Shown: positions 1 to 9,454, numbered from the stretch's first letter. The stretch is 64,000 nt of DNA from Candidatus Flexifilum affinis (GCA_016713325.1 JADJPJ010000084.1:1-64000); one strand, 5' to 3'. The notes: generated from the letters alone by a model not told the origin. A program made the numbers and translations.

Positions 1-941
1 GCTGAACGTCACGCGGCATGAACGCCGGATTATGGACGGTGAAGACAACGCGCTGATCGACTTCCTCACAGGTGATGGTGACCGTTTCGCCGGCGCAAGC
101 GGCCTCAAGAGCGTTCTTGATCATGTTGCCGATCACGCGACCGAGCAGCGCCGGATCGCTCATAAATTCCAGCGCCTGGTTGCTCTCGCCGACCTTGATC
201 GCGCGCTCCGCGGCGACAGGATGGCGCTCATACTGCTGGGCCAGTTGATTCACAAATGCGGCCGCGGCAACCGAGACAAATCTGGGCTTCAGTTCCCCGT
301 TTTCAGCCATGGTCAGATCGCGCTGGCTTCGAATTTCCTCGATGAGCCGCTGTGTGGAACCAAGCATGTCCTCGATTACATTACTGCTCTGCTCTGGGGA
401 GGTCCTGATGATCTCTGCGCACAGCGAGACAGTCCCCGCGGTATTGAGGACGTCATGAAAGAAGATCTTCTCCAGAGCGCGACGGCGTTTATCATCGCTG
501 ATGTCTTTGAGGGCAAACACATTGAACTGCTGACCATTGACGACGACCGGCTTCGCCGAAGCCTTCAGGTCGAGGGCATCGCCACTGGTCAGGCGAATAC
601 GGCACTCCTGAGTGGCGGCGATCCCTCGAATGCTGCTGAGTAAGGCTTTGTTGGCGCCGCAGTGGCGGCAAGCCTCGGTGGTGCCGCAGCCTGCCGGAGG
701 TTCGCTGGCATGAACACAATCCAGCAGTTCGCCGGGTTGTAGTCCAGAACCTCACCCAGATGCAAATAGCCCAGGATACGAAGACAGGCCTCATTGGCAT
801 AGACCACCTGGCGCTGTGCGTTCAGGACAACGAGGATGTCCGGCAGCGCGTCCAGCATTTCAGTGATGAGCGATGCCTCTGAGAAAGGGCATCCTGACTG
901 ACGTCACGGTCTGGAGCGTATCTGGTCTGTAACGGGATCAT
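1..941 (-). CDS. PAS-domain sensor histidine kinase (partial, frameshifted)
   Basis: The gene runs off the left edge, so the end of its ATPase domain is missing. The start chosen is ATG at 941. The product opens with a PAS domain (MLDALPDILVVLNAQRQ), then a Cys-rich segment with GCGTTEACRHCGA typical of a group of bacterial PAS kinases. A dimerisation/phosphoacceptor stretch with FFHDVLN follows, then an N-box (IGNMIKNALEA). Two frame changes are needed: near 745, where GEVLD must join GLQPGELLDC, and near 900, where the N-terminus must join GCPFSEASLI. Both halves read as conserved protein, so I treat the shifts as base-call errors. The signal sensed cannot be told. No cognate regulator is adjacent. 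Confidence 0.75.
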
Positions 942-989
942 GGGCGGGTCCTTGCGTATTAGCAGCCCTATGAAGCTGATTTTGGAAAA

Positions 990-1018
990 ATTGCATAACA
1001 TGAGAAATGTCTTGTCAA
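990..1018 (-). promoter_or_regulatory. Putative sigma70-type promoter of the sensor kinase
   Basis: On the minus strand TTGACA (1018-1013) is followed after 17 nt by TGCAAT (995-990) in an AT-rich stretch that contrasts with the GC-rich surroundings. It lies about 50 nt upstream of the kinase start at 941. Confidence 0.4.
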
Positions 1019-1028
1019 TTCTCAATTA

Positions 1029-1215
1029 TTGATCGGTTGTGGTGGCGGGGCGCTGCTGATCGTGCGGGCGGGGCGGCATAACGAGGTGATCACCACGGCC
1101 ATCGAGCGGCTGTATCTGAGCACGCCGCCGGCGGCGCGGAGCAGATCCGCCGCTGGTCGAGCTAGTGGTGGAGGGCGGCAAGCTGCTCGACACCGTGACG
1201 GATGGGGTGGCGGAG
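1029..1215 (+). pseudogene. Unrecognised gene fragment
   Basis: About 60 codons read like real protein once one frame change is allowed: LLIVRAGRHNEVITTAIERL, then DPPLVELVVEGGKLLDTVT. No start codon with a ribosome site is visible, and the reading runs straight into a hairpin repeat. I do not recognise the family. It may be the 3' remnant of a gene whose front end has been lost. Confidence 0.35.
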
Positions 1216-1219
1216 AAAG

Positions 1220-1271
1220 AACCCCTCACCCCCTGACCCCCTCTCCCACGCAAGCGGGGCGAGGGGGAACC
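1220..1271. repeat. CCCTCACCCCCTGACC-type palindromic repeat
   Basis: An interspersed C-rich/G-rich imperfect palindrome (CCCCCTCTCCC ... GGGGCGAGGGGG). The same sequence recurs inverted at 3461-3520 and again at 34029-34095 inside a gene. A related form is at 14640-14725. Confidence 0.75.
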
Positions 1272-1533
1272 CAGGACACAGGAATGGCGCGTGAAACAGG
1301 CGTCCCTGGCCGGGAGGTCTGGGGCCGCAACTTATCAAGGTCCTTTTCAATCCTGTTCATGTCATGCGCTGGTAACATTTATGACTCAGCTTCGCTGATG
1401 TATCTTACGCCGGCGTGTTGCGTCATGATTAAAATCTGGAATATGGTTAAGCAGTGTCAGCACACCACCATCGAGGTAAGAGCATCAAGATCGCTCGCCT
1501 GAGTACACTGTTCGTCAGGCGATTCCCTGGCAA
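1272..1533. other. Gap with no recognisable gene
   Basis: Short open frames here show no protein-like composition, ribosome site or conserved motif. I see nothing else in it. Confidence 0.4.
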
Positions 1534-2062
1534 TTGGATGTTTCTTCTTCTCAGTCAGATACCTTACCAACGTTGGCACCTGCTTCCATCGGAATTATCT
1601 CCGACGGCTGGGTCCGAAACCTCGCCTCCTACAAGTGCACACTTTCTCCGACTGAAATGACGCACGCGCTGTGCCGAAGGGAACGCCCCAAGCAGACCAA
1701 TACCCCTGTGCCAACAGACGCATATAAGACTCCTTCAGGTACGCCAGCGCCAACAAACACACCTTTACCGACACGCTACCGCTCCGTTCAATGAAGCAGA
1801 GTATGTGCGAGAACTCTACGATGGACTGTTCATCCTTGCAGGTGGCCGCGATGTTCAAAGCATTTCGCGTTGGTGACGGACGCGCCGCTAGGTGGAGAGC
1901 GCGCTGTCATCATCACATTCAATATCCCAACTCGTGGTCGAGCAGGTTGAAGTCGGGTATGTGGATGAATGTTGTTGATCTCTTCAGGAAGCGGTAGCGG
2001 CCACCGTGGACGCGAACGACCTTATAACGTTCGACTCGATTACGCTGATGGCGGGAAGCTAG
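1534..2062 (+). pseudogene. Decayed Thr/Pro-rich exported protein gene
   Basis: A low-complexity linker (TNTPVPTDAYKTPSGTPAPT) appears in one frame. Protein-like stretches follow in other frames: EYVRELYDGLFILAGG, VTDAPLGGERAVIITFNIPT and LQEAVAATVDANDLITFDSI. Thr/Pro linkers of this kind are common between the signal peptide and ectodomain of Chloroflexota lipoproteins. At least three frame changes within 500 bp, and no visible signal peptide at the front, point to true decay more than to base-call error. No function can be assigned. Confidence 0.4.
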
Positions 2063-2457
2063 TGCTACAGGCCAAACCATAGGAACGCTGACGACGACTT
2101 GGTCTGACTTATGGGCATTCCTGAAGGCGAAATCAGTGTCCCACTAGTTACATTTCTGCGGCGATTAGTCAGTAACGTTCCTGGCCTTCAACCGTAGACA
2201 GAAGAGAGACAAATGGCGCGGAGGACCCCTGCTCAGACCGGGGGCGCCCGTTCTATTCCACCCGCTCCCCCATGGTGATCTTCGTCACTACCCCGCCATT
2301 TCCCACGCGCGCATAATGAGATCAGAGGTTGCCGGTGCCGTCGATGCCGCGACCAAAGGGAAGTCACTCCTTCTTTTCCCCCGTCCACCCCTTGCCCGAG
2401 GCCCCCACAGCCCCACCGCCGGCAGTCGATCGCTCGATCAGCAAGGAGGAAACGATC
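2063..2457. other. Gene-free stretch upstream of the membrane protein gene
   Basis: I find no coding sequence with a ribosome site in this 395-bp stretch. The right-hand end carries the AAGGAGGA ribosome site (2442-2450) of the next gene. A promoter is likely somewhere here but no clear hexamer pair stands out. Confidence 0.4.
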
Positions 2458-3117
2458 ATGTTGCAGGATCGAGAGCAACGGAAACGTCTGATCTGGGGCG
2501 TGCTGATCATCGCGCTGGGCGTCATGGCGCTGATCAACAACACCATTGCAGGGGAAACGGCCGCCTGGATGTGGATCGTCGGGCTGGCGGTCGCGGCTAT
2601 CCTCTTCGTCTGGGCCTACCTCAAGGACAGGGAGCTGTACGCGGCCATCGGCGGCTACGTGACCGGCGCGTCCGCCGTGCTGATCTTTCTTCTGACCAAA
2701 ACGGGGTTCGCCGACGATGGCCTCTGGATACCGGCCGTCGTGCTGCTGGGCGTGGCGCTGCCCTTCTTCGCGGCCTGGTGGACCCACCGGAAGGAGTGGG
2801 GCTTCCTGCTGGTGGCTTACATCCTGGCCGCCGTCGTCGGCGTGCTGTTCGTTTCCGAGCGGGGCGCGCTGGTCCCCGCCTATGTGATGTTCGTCATCGG
2901 CGCGCCGTTCGTCGTCTCGTTCGTCGTCACCCACAAGCGGGAGCCGCTGATCCCCGGCGTTATCCTGTGGCTGCTCGCGCTGGCCTTCCTGGGCACCACG
3001 CTCGGCGTCTCGGAGCAGGTGTTCACCGTGGTGGTCCCGCTGGTGGCCATCGCCGCCGGCGTGTATCTGCTCTTCGGCCCGTCTCTGCTGCACCCGCATG
3101 AGCGCAAGCTGAAGTGA
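2458..3117 (+). CDS. Multi-spanning membrane protein of unknown function
   Basis: The start is ATG 2458, set by the AAGGAGGA ribosome site just upstream; an upstream extension of the frame is Pro-rich and not protein-like. The 219-residue product is almost wholly hydrophobic, with about eight short membrane segments separated by small charged turns (AYLKDRE, WWTHRKEW, THKREP). It ends in a basic tail (HPHERKLK). No catalytic motif is visible. The alternation of charge suggests a compact inner-membrane bundle. It stands alone between debris and a repeat element. I do not recognise a named family. Confidence 0.75.
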   Translation: MLQDREQRKRLIWGVLIIALGVMALINNTIAGETAAWMWIVGLAVAAILFVWAYLKDRELYAAIGGYVTGASAVLIFLLTKTGFADDGLWIPAVVLLGVALPFFAAWWTHRKEWGFLLVAYILAAVVGVLFVSERGALVPAYVMFVIGAPFVVSFVVTHKREPLIPGVILWLLALAFLGTTLGVSEQVFTVVVPLVAIAAGVYLLFGPSLLHPHERKLK

Positions 3118-3144
3118 GGTCGAAGAATCGGGCCGCCGACGTTC

Positions 3145-3194
3145 GTAGGGGACGCGATTGTTCGCGTCCATCACGTCGGACGCCAGGAATGGCG
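3145..3194. repeat. Pair of GTAGGGACGC-type hairpins
   Basis: Two adjacent inverted repeats, GGGGACGCG-ATTGTT-CGCGTCC and GGACGCCA-GGAA-TGGCG, belong to the same hairpin family as those at 6179, 14434, 34128 and 58380. They abut the inverted end of the 221-bp element that follows. Confidence 0.7.
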
Positions 3195-3415
3195 TTCCGT
3201 GTGCACCAAGATAAGGGTTGCGGGGGCCGCCGAGGGCTAAAGCGCCTCGGCTAGTAACCGACAAGCCCACTGAAGGGGCTTCCCCGACGCCTGCGTTCTT
3301 GGTCCCTTCAGTGGACCTGTCTTTTCGGGTAGCCGGGTGTTTTAACACCCGGCGGACGCCGCGACAATCGCTATTCTGATGACATCGATCAGTCGCTAAA
3401 TTGATGCCTATGGGA
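3195..3415 (+). repeat. 221-bp structured repeat element, copy A
   Basis: Near-identical (over 90 percent by eye) to 58158-58378 read on the other strand. The ends are inverted relatives of TCCCATRTGCACCAAG. Inside are four stem-loops: CCGAGGGC/GCCTCGG; CCACTGAAGGG/CCCTTCAGTGG enclosing a loop; GCCGGGTG-TTTT-AACACCCGGC; and a GCGACAATCG/CGATCAGTCGC stem. There is no coding potential. It resembles a miniature inverted-repeat element or a mobile structured RNA. Confidence 0.75.
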
Positions 3416-3460
3416 TGCTCTACGACTTCCCCGCCCTCAGACCTACAAACTGGCTACAGG

Positions 3461-3520
3461 TTCCCCCTCTATGGCGAGCTTGCTCGCACGCTTGCGTGGG
3501 AGAGGGGGTGAGGGGTCAAA
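3461..3520. repeat. C-rich/G-rich palindrome, inverted copy
   Basis: Inverse orientation of the repeat at 1220-1271: CCCCCTCT ... GGGAGAGGGGGTGAGGGGTC around a short GCGAGC/GCTCGC core. It lies upstream of the peptidase gene and produces a spurious N-terminal extension of that reading frame. Confidence 0.7.
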
Positions 3521-3656
3521 GCCCGCGATCTCCTCGCCGTACGCTCCAGTGCGCCCCTGGTCGAAAGACCGGAGGCGCGTTTTTTTGATTCCACCGTATG
3601 ATGATAGACGCTCCAAAATACGTTACATGATCCACGCACGCAGGGGGAAGCCTACC

Positions 3657-6080
3657 ATGTTGGGGAGAATTGCGCGTTTGCGAATCGTTGGGTTCGTGCT
3701 GCTCGTCCTGATCGTCGCCGGAGTCGGGCCGGCTGCCGCTCAGGATGTGGCCGCCTGGACCATCATGTTTTACTCCACCGCCGACACCAGCGACATCGAA
3801 CTGCCGATGGTGCTGGACATCAACGAGATTGAATGGGTCGGCAGCACGGCCGACGTCAATTTCGTCGCGCAGGTGGACCGCACCGAAGACGATCCGTCGT
3901 GGACGGATACCCGCCGCTTCCTGCTGGAAAAGGACCAGGATCCGGAACTGGTCAACTCGGAAGTGCTCGAATCGCTTGGCGAGGTCAACATGGGCGACCC
4001 GGCCTCGCTGGTCGATTTCGCGCTGTGGGCGGCGGAGAATTTTCCGGCGGAACGCTACGCCCTGGTGCTGTCGGATCACGGCGGCGGCTGGGCCGGCATC
4101 GGCTGGGACCAGACGAACGACAACGACCAGATCACCATGCTGGAACTCGACCAGGCGCTGGATGAAATCACGGGGGCGCTGGGCCGCCCCTTCGACTTCA
4201 TCGGCTTCGACGCCTGCCTGATGGCCCAGGTGGATGTGCTGCGCGTGCTGGCGCCCTATGCCGACTACACTGTGCTGTCCGAGGAAACCGAGCCGGGCTA
4301 CGGCTGGCCCTACGACCTGATTCTGCCCTTCCTGCTCGATAATCCGGCGATGGGTCCGGCTGAGCTGGGCCAGATCGTCGTCGATGCCTACCACTACTTC
4401 TATACCGACGGGCCGGCCGCCGGCGTGGAAGACCACTACGACCTGAACCTCATCGACCTGTCGCAGGTGGACGCCCTCGATGCCGCGCTGACCGACTTCG
4501 CCGAGGTGGCGGCGGCCAACAGCGCCGACGTACTGCGCGCCATCGGCGATGCTCGCAACAACAGCCTGGTTTTCGGCGGCCGCACCCCCGACGAACAGGA
4601 TGCCTACTCGGCGGTCGATCTGGTCCACTTCCTGACTTTGCTGATCGATCTGTCGCAGAACAGCGACGTCGACGCGGCGGCGCAGGCCCTGATCGACGCG
4701 GCCGCCGGCGTCGTCGTGCATCGCCAGGAAAGCGAGGCGCTGAGCCGCGGTCACGGCATCTCCGTGTACTTCCCGCGCAACCCGGCGGTGTTCGAGGCCT
4801 ACGGCGCCAACTACCCGGTCGAAGTGATCTACATGACTACCTGGCAGGCCTTCCTGGGCTTCTTCTACGGCGCGGCGGTGGAGGCCGTCCCGCCGGGCAG
4901 CCTGTCCTCCGATCAGGTCATCTCGATCCAGGGCGTCTTCCCCGGTGAGGTGGTCAGCATTCACCAGCCGCCGGTGGTGGTCTTCGACACGGACGGCCAG
5001 GACATCCTCGAAGTTAGCTTCAGCGCCATGCTCCAGCTCGAAGACGGCACGCTGATCACGCTGGACCAGTCGCCGCTGGAGTCGGCGGAAGAGACGGAGA
5101 GCGGCGAGTCGATCATCTCCTTCCCCGATGGCCTGCAAACCAACCAGTTCACCTGGGGCGTCGAGATGCCGGTGGTCACCGATGGCGAGGTCTTCATCCC
5201 GACGGTGCTGCTCAGCGACCGCAGCGACCCGGACGCGCAGATCGTCAGCGGACAGTATTTCTCCTCGGACGGCGAGTCCGTCACCGCCTATCTGATCTTC
5301 GACATCGAGACGCGCACGGTGACGAACGTCTGGGGCGTGTCCGAAAGCGCGACCGCGCCGTTCACCATTCAGCCGCAGCCCGGCGACCAGTTCCTGCCCA
5401 CGTGGCGCTTCTACGATGAAGAGGGCAACGAAGAACTGGTGCTGGCTGATTCCGACCCGCTGACCTTCGGCGACGAGCCGTTCAGCTACCAGTACGAACC
5501 GGCTGCCTCCGGCACCTACCTGTTCGTCATCCGCGTCGAGGACATCGCCGGCAACGTCTACCTGGATTCCACGACGATCACGGTCGACAACGAAGCGCTG
5601 GATATCGCCTATCGCGGCTACACCGATATCGACCTGGGCATGAACTTCTTGTATCCGTGGGAGTGGCCGGCGCCGGTCTACATCGTGAGCGAAGACGGCA
5701 GCTCGCAGACGATCATCAGTAACGACGAGGCGACGATCAACATCTACGTCAACGCCTACGACGCCGCCGACAGCGACGAGATGCTCGGCACAGCCTATGC
5801 CTATCTCGACGACATCGAGTCCGTCAGCTATGACGAGGCGGACGAGGAGCCGGTGACGATCTGGGGCTACGACGGCACGATCATCCCCTACAGCTTCGAC
5901 GTGGATGGCGACCCGCGCATCGGCGCGCTGCTGTCGATCTACGTGCCGGATCTGGAGACGGGCTTCCTGGTCGACCTGGATGTGGTGGAAGATCTGGCCG
6001 ACGAAGGCATCGAGGTCTTCAATACCATGATCGGCAGCATCAACTTCTTCATGCCGCCGGAAGTGAACGTGCAGGAGTAG
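3657..6080 (+). CDS. Secreted clostripain-family (C11) cysteine peptidase
   Basis: Start ATG 3657 follows a GGGGGA ribosome site; the open frame upstream is hairpin repeat and is excluded. The 807-residue product begins with a signal peptide (residues 1-29, cleaved near AAAQD). The C11 peptidase domain follows to about residue 400, with the catalytic His141 in SDHGGGW and Cys187 in FDACLMA, a spacing normal for clostripain-like enzymes. The family cleaves after Arg or Lys and often needs calcium. From about 430 onward the protein is beta-rich and acidic, with Ig-like stretches (SGTYLFVIRVEDIAGNVYLD) suited to an extracellular enzyme or surface-exposed protein. No anchor motif is seen. Monocistronic. 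Confidence 0.85.
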   Translation: MLGRIARLRIVGFVLLVLIVAGVGPAAAQDVAAWTIMFYSTADTSDIELPMVLDINEIEWVGSTADVNFVAQVDRTEDDPSWTDTRRFLLEKDQDPELVNSEVLESLGEVNMGDPASLVDFALWAAENFPAERYALVLSDHGGGWAGIGWDQTNDNDQITMLELDQALDEITGALGRPFDFIGFDACLMAQVDVLRVLAPYADYTVLSEETEPGYGWPYDLILPFLLDNPAMGPAELGQIVVDAYHYFYTDGPAAGVEDHYDLNLIDLSQVDALDAALTDFAEVAAANSADVLRAIGDARNNSLVFGGRTPDEQDAYSAVDLVHFLTLLIDLSQNSDVDAAAQALIDAAAGVVVHRQESEALSRGHGISVYFPRNPAVFEAYGANYPVEVIYMTTWQAFLGFFYGAAVEAVPPGSLSSDQVISIQGVFPGEVVSIHQPPVVVFDTDGQDILEVSFSAMLQLEDGTLITLDQSPLESAEETESGESIISFPDGLQTNQFTWGVEMPVVTDGEVFIPTVLLSDRSDPDAQIVSGQYFSSDGESVTAYLIFDIETRTVTNVWGVSESATAPFTIQPQPGDQFLPTWRFYDEEGNEELVLADSDPLTFGDEPFSYQYEPAASGTYLFVIRVEDIAGNVYLDSTTITVDNEALDIAYRGYTDIDLGMNFLYPWEWPAPVYIVSEDGSSQTIISNDEATINIYVNAYDAADSDEMLGTAYAYLDDIESVSYDEADEEPVTIWGYDGTIIPYSFDVDGDPRIGALLSIYVPDLETGFLVDLDVVEDLADEGIEVFNTMIGSINFFMPPEVNVQE

Positions 6081-6178
6081 TCTTTGGCCCATGCCTGGGC
6101 GCCCCGCGGCGTCCAGGCATCCCCTCGCCAGAGGCTGATAATTGCCCTTTTGCATTCGTTGCGGCACAAAAACGCATC

Positions 6179-6241
6179 TTCGTAGGGACACGCTTCTGCG
6201 TGTCCGCCGGTCCCGGACGGCAAGAATGCCGTCCCTACGAG
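6179..6241. repeat. Two GTAGGGAC-type hairpins
   Basis: GTAGGGACACGC-TTCT-GCGTGTCC is followed by GGACGGCA-AGAA-TGCCGTCCCTAC. They form the same paired-hairpin arrangement as at 3145-3194 and lie between the peptidase and fasciclin genes. The rest of 6081-6393 shows no gene. Confidence 0.7.
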
Positions 6242-6393
6242 AGAACCGCCGAATTTTCAGCTACGCTCTAGATCTTCACCAATCTTTCAGTCTTTATTTC
6301 GGCATGCCTCATATTTGCTGTATAGGCTTCAAGTTGGACTATCGCGGCTTTCCACTGGAGGATAGGTCTAGAAGCATATTGAGGAGTAGCACG

Positions 6394-7153
6394 ATGCGTA
6401 AATGGTTCACGCTGATCATCGGCGCCCTGCTGTTGACCGTGGCCGTGGTCCCGGCCTTGGGACAGGAGAGCACGGCTGAAGCGCCTGATACAACGGCCGG
6501 ACACAGCAGACACAACTGGCACAGCAGCCACCACGAACACCATTGTCGATATCGCCGGCGCCGATGGCCGGTTCGATACCCTGGTCGCGGCAGTGACGGC
6601 GGCGGGTCTGGCGGAGACGCTGGCCGGCCCTGGCCCGTTCACCGTTTTCGCGCCGACGGATGCGGCCTTCGCGGCGCTGGGAAGCGACACGATTGACGCG
6701 CTGCTGGCGGACCCGACGGGCGCGCTCCAGCAGATTCTGCTTTACCACGTGGTGGCGGGCGAGGTGCCCTCGTCGTCGATTGTCGACCTGACCAGCATGG
6801 ATACGGTGCAGGGTGAGCCGCTCCGGATCTCGGTGGAGGATGACGGCGTGGTGGTCGACCGTTATGCCAACGTGGTCGTCACCGATATCCAGGCCTCCAA
6901 CGGCATTATCCACGTCATCGACGCGGTGCTCCTGCCGCCCTCGAGCGTGCCGGAAGGCGAACGGCTGGTGCAGATCGTGCAGACGACCCCAGTGCAGTTC
7001 TCTTCGGTGGGCGGCGACACCAATGTCGTGCTCCCTGGTGGACAGACCTTCTTCGTCACCGATTATGCCAATGGCGCGCTGCGCCTGCGGGATATCCCCG
7101 GTTGGGCGATTGCCAGCGATACGCAGGGGGTTCCGCTGAATTTCGGTCAGTAG
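6394..7153 (+). CDS. Secreted fasciclin-domain (FAS1) protein, one frameshift
   Basis: ATG 6394 has a GAGGAG ribosome site 6 nt upstream and opens a signal peptide ([19 protein letters not shown], cleaved near ALGQE). The frame must change near 6500, after a Thr-rich spacer, to enter the FAS1 domain. Its hallmarks are clear: [20 protein letters not shown], then [16 protein letters not shown], the YHVV box, and [18 protein letters not shown]1 domains mediate adhesion at the cell surface or in the matrix. A beta-rich tail of about 60 residues follows the domain. The two parts fit one family so well that the shift is probably a sequence error. A strong hairpin terminator follows. Confidence 0.8.
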
Positions 7154-7198
7154 CCGGGCATCTCTTTTCCGGCGCGCGAAATCACCTGCCGCTGTTCA

Positions 7199-7229
7199 GG
7201 CGCTCCCCGGTTGCCGGGGAGCGCCTTTT
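7199..7229 (+). terminator. Rho-independent terminator after the fasciclin gene
   Basis: GGCGCTCCCCGG pairs with CCGGGGAGCGCC around a tiny loop, followed by TTTT. It lies 46 nt after the stop codon. Confidence 0.75.
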
Positions 7230-7411
7230 GATTCCCATCGTCGCAGATGGCCTCAAACCAATAGTGCCATTGCTGCCACCCATGCGCTACTGGGAGTTAG
7301 ACTCTCCTTAACCGATGTGTTCGTCGGTTGCGGCAGTACTCCGCGTCCACTTCGACGTCTCATTCCCGACTGCCGCCGTTGTCTGATGCTCGTTCATTGA
7401 GGAGAGTACTT

Positions 7412-9193
7412 ATGAATGACAATGCGGCTTCTCGACGTTTATGGTTCATTTTGTTCGTCGCACTTCTGCTGGTTCTGCTCGGCAGTTTGCTCGCCTCCTA
7501 CGTGCAGACGGTCGGCGGCACGGTAGAAATCAAGGATGTGCGCTTCGTCGGCACCAACGGCACGCTGATGAGTGCGCTGCTCTACATCCCCAGTGGTGCC
7601 ACCGCCGAAACCCCCGCCCCCGGCATCCTCGCCGTCCACGGCTACATCAACTCGCGCGAGACTCAGGACGGCTTCGCCATCGAATTCGCCCGGCGCGGCT
7701 ATGTCGTGCTGGCGCTGGACCAGACCGGCCACGGCTTTTCCGACCCGCCGGCCTTCGCCAACGGGTTCGGCGGCCCCGACGGGCTGCGTTACCTGCGCTC
7801 GCTCGACATCGTCGATCCGGACAACATCGGCCTGGAAGGGCACTCGATGGGCGGATGGACGTCGCTGGCCGCGGCCATCACCTATCCCGAGGACTACAAG
7901 TCGATCGTGCTGGAAGGCTCTTCGACCGGTGCGCCCTTCGCCGCCGACGGCACCCCGGAGTGGCCGCGCAACATGGCCCTGGTCTTCTCGGAATGGGACG
8001 AGTTCTCGCTGTTGATGTGGGGTACGCCCACCGGCCGCGAGATCGTTAACTCGGACAAGCTGAAGGCGGTGTTCAACACCACCGATCCGGTGGTGATCGG
8101 GCAGTTGTACGGCTCGCTGGAGGACGGCACGGCGCGCCAGCTCTATATGCCGCGCGGCACGCACCCCAACGATCACATTTCGACCGAGGCCATCGGCAAC
8201 GCCATTGACTGGATGCAGCGGACCCTCGCTGGCGGAAACGGCCTCGCCCCGTCCGATCAGATCTGGTACTGGAAGGAAATCGGCACGTTCATCGCCTTCG
8301 TCGGCCTGGTGATCTTCCTATTCCCGGCCGGTGGGCTGCTGCTGCGCCTGCCCTATTTCAGCACCATGCGTCAGGCGGTGCCGGCCTTCAAGGGTGCCAC
8401 GGGGATCGGCTGGTGGGTCGCCGTGCTGATCTCGGTCGTCGTCAGCGGGCTGAGCTTCTTCTGGCTGCAAAACCAGGGCAATACACTGCTTCCGGCCAGC
8501 GCCTTCTTCCCGCAGACGATCACCACCGGCATCATGGCGTGGGCGGTCGGCAACGGGCTGATCGCGCTGGTGCTGTTCCTGATCTGGCACTTCGGCCTCA
8601 ACCGCACCTCCGGCGCGACGGCGGCCCATTATGGCCTGACCTGGATAGAAGGTTTCAATCTGGGCAAGTTCTTCAAAGCGATCGTGCTGGCCGTTTGCGT
8701 GATCGGGCTGGCCTATGCGGTGGTCGCGGCTGTCGACTGGATCTTCAAGACCGACTTCCGCCTGTGGGTGCTGGCGCTCAAACCGATGAGCTTCCTGCAC
8801 TTCCACATCATGCTGGCCTATCTGATCCCGTTCGCGTTCTTCTTCCTGGTGTCGAGCCTGGTGCTCAACGCGCAGATCCGTCTGGTCCGTGACGATGGCA
8901 CGCCGGTCGGGCTGGGCCGCGCCATGCTGGTCAACGCCGTCGTGCTGGCGCTGCCGATCGTCGTCATGCTGCTGATCCAGTACATCCCGCTGATGGGTGG
9001 GCAGCCGCTGCCGCTCGGCGAGTCGCTGCTCACCATCGTCGGCATCCAGTTTGTGCCGCTGCTGATGATTGTCGCGGCGGTCTCGACCTACTTCTTCCGC
9101 AAGACCGGGACGGTGTACACCGGCGCGTTCATCAACGCCCTGTTCATCACCTGGTACATCGTGGCCGGCCAGGCGATCCAGTTCGCGCTGTAG
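7412..9193 (+). CDS. Alpha/beta hydrolase fused to a C-terminal membrane domain
   Basis: ATG 7412 is preceded by GAGGAGA. The 593-residue protein has an N-terminal membrane anchor (residues 10-30) and then an alpha/beta-hydrolase fold of the DLH/prolyl-oligopeptidase type. The nucleophile is Ser145 in EGHSMGGW, with an HGY oxyanion segment near residue 76. The catalytic His is probably in GTHPNDHI near residue 255. From about residue 300 to the end there are seven or eight membrane segments. The hydrolase would therefore sit on the outer face of the membrane. The fusion is unusual: most relatives are soluble or singly anchored. The substrate is unknown. Monocistronic, ending before a convergent small gene. 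Confidence 0.75.
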   Translation: MNDNAASRRLWFILFVALLLVLLGSLLASYVQTVGGTVEIKDVRFVGTNGTLMSALLYIPSGATAETPAPGILAVHGYINSRETQDGFAIEFARRGYVVLALDQTGHGFSDPPAFANGFGGPDGLRYLRSLDIVDPDNIGLEGHSMGGWTSLAAAITYPEDYKSIVLEGSSTGAPFAADGTPEWPRNMALVFSEWDEFSLLMWGTPTGREIVNSDKLKAVFNTTDPVVIGQLYGSLEDGTARQLYMPRGTHPNDHISTEAIGNAIDWMQRTLAGGNGLAPSDQIWYWKEIGTFIAFVGLVIFLFPAGGLLLRLPYFSTMRQAVPAFKGATGIGWWVAVLISVVVSGLSFFWLQNQGNTLLPASAFFPQTITTGIMAWAVGNGLIALVLFLIWHFGLNRTSGATAAHYGLTWIEGFNLGKFFKAIVLAVCVIGLAYAVVAAVDWIFKTDFRLWVLALKPMSFLHFHIMLAYLIPFAFFFLVSSLVLNAQIRLVRDDGTPVGLGRAMLVNAVVLALPIVVMLLIQYIPLMGGQPLPLGESLLTIVGIQFVPLLMIVAAVSTYFFRKTGTVYTGAFINALFITWYIVAGQAIQFAL

Positions 9194-9202
9194 AGACACG
9201 GC

Positions 9203-9427
9203 CTAATGGGGCCCCAGGTCGCGGCCGGCCGGGGCCCCCGGGGCCGCGCCGGCCGCGGCCCGCCGGCGGGCGGCTCTACCCCCGGCGGCCCCAGGGGGGG
9301 GCCAGACCACGGGGGGGGGGCGGCCGCCGGGGGGGGGGTTGGTGGGTTTGGGGCGGCGGCGCCGCGGCCGCCGGCGGCCGGCCGGGGGGGGGGGGGGGGG
9401 GCAACCCTTATCTTGGTGCATATGGGA
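9203..9427. repeat. Corrupted copy D of the 221-bp element: G/C-only tract
   Basis: About 200 nt are composed almost only of G and C with several G-runs of 8-18 nt. The right end is intact element sequence (CAACCCTTATCTTGGTGCAT, then ATGGGA at 9422-9427), matching the inverted terminus of copies A and C. Counting 221 bp back from that end lands at the start of the odd tract, so the tract probably replaces the element's interior as a read or assembly artefact. Confidence 0.6.
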
Positions 9428-9454
9428 CACGCTGCGGCGCATCTGTGCGCCATC

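Noticed and set aside
2233..3348. A long minus-strand frame across the membrane protein gene and a repeat
   Set aside because: The first part translates the 221-bp repeat and the rest is antisense to a gene with a good ribosome site.
3516..6191. An 891-codon minus-strand frame opposite the clostripain-like peptidase
   Set aside because: Same antisense effect; the plus-strand protein has a signal peptide and catalytic motifs.
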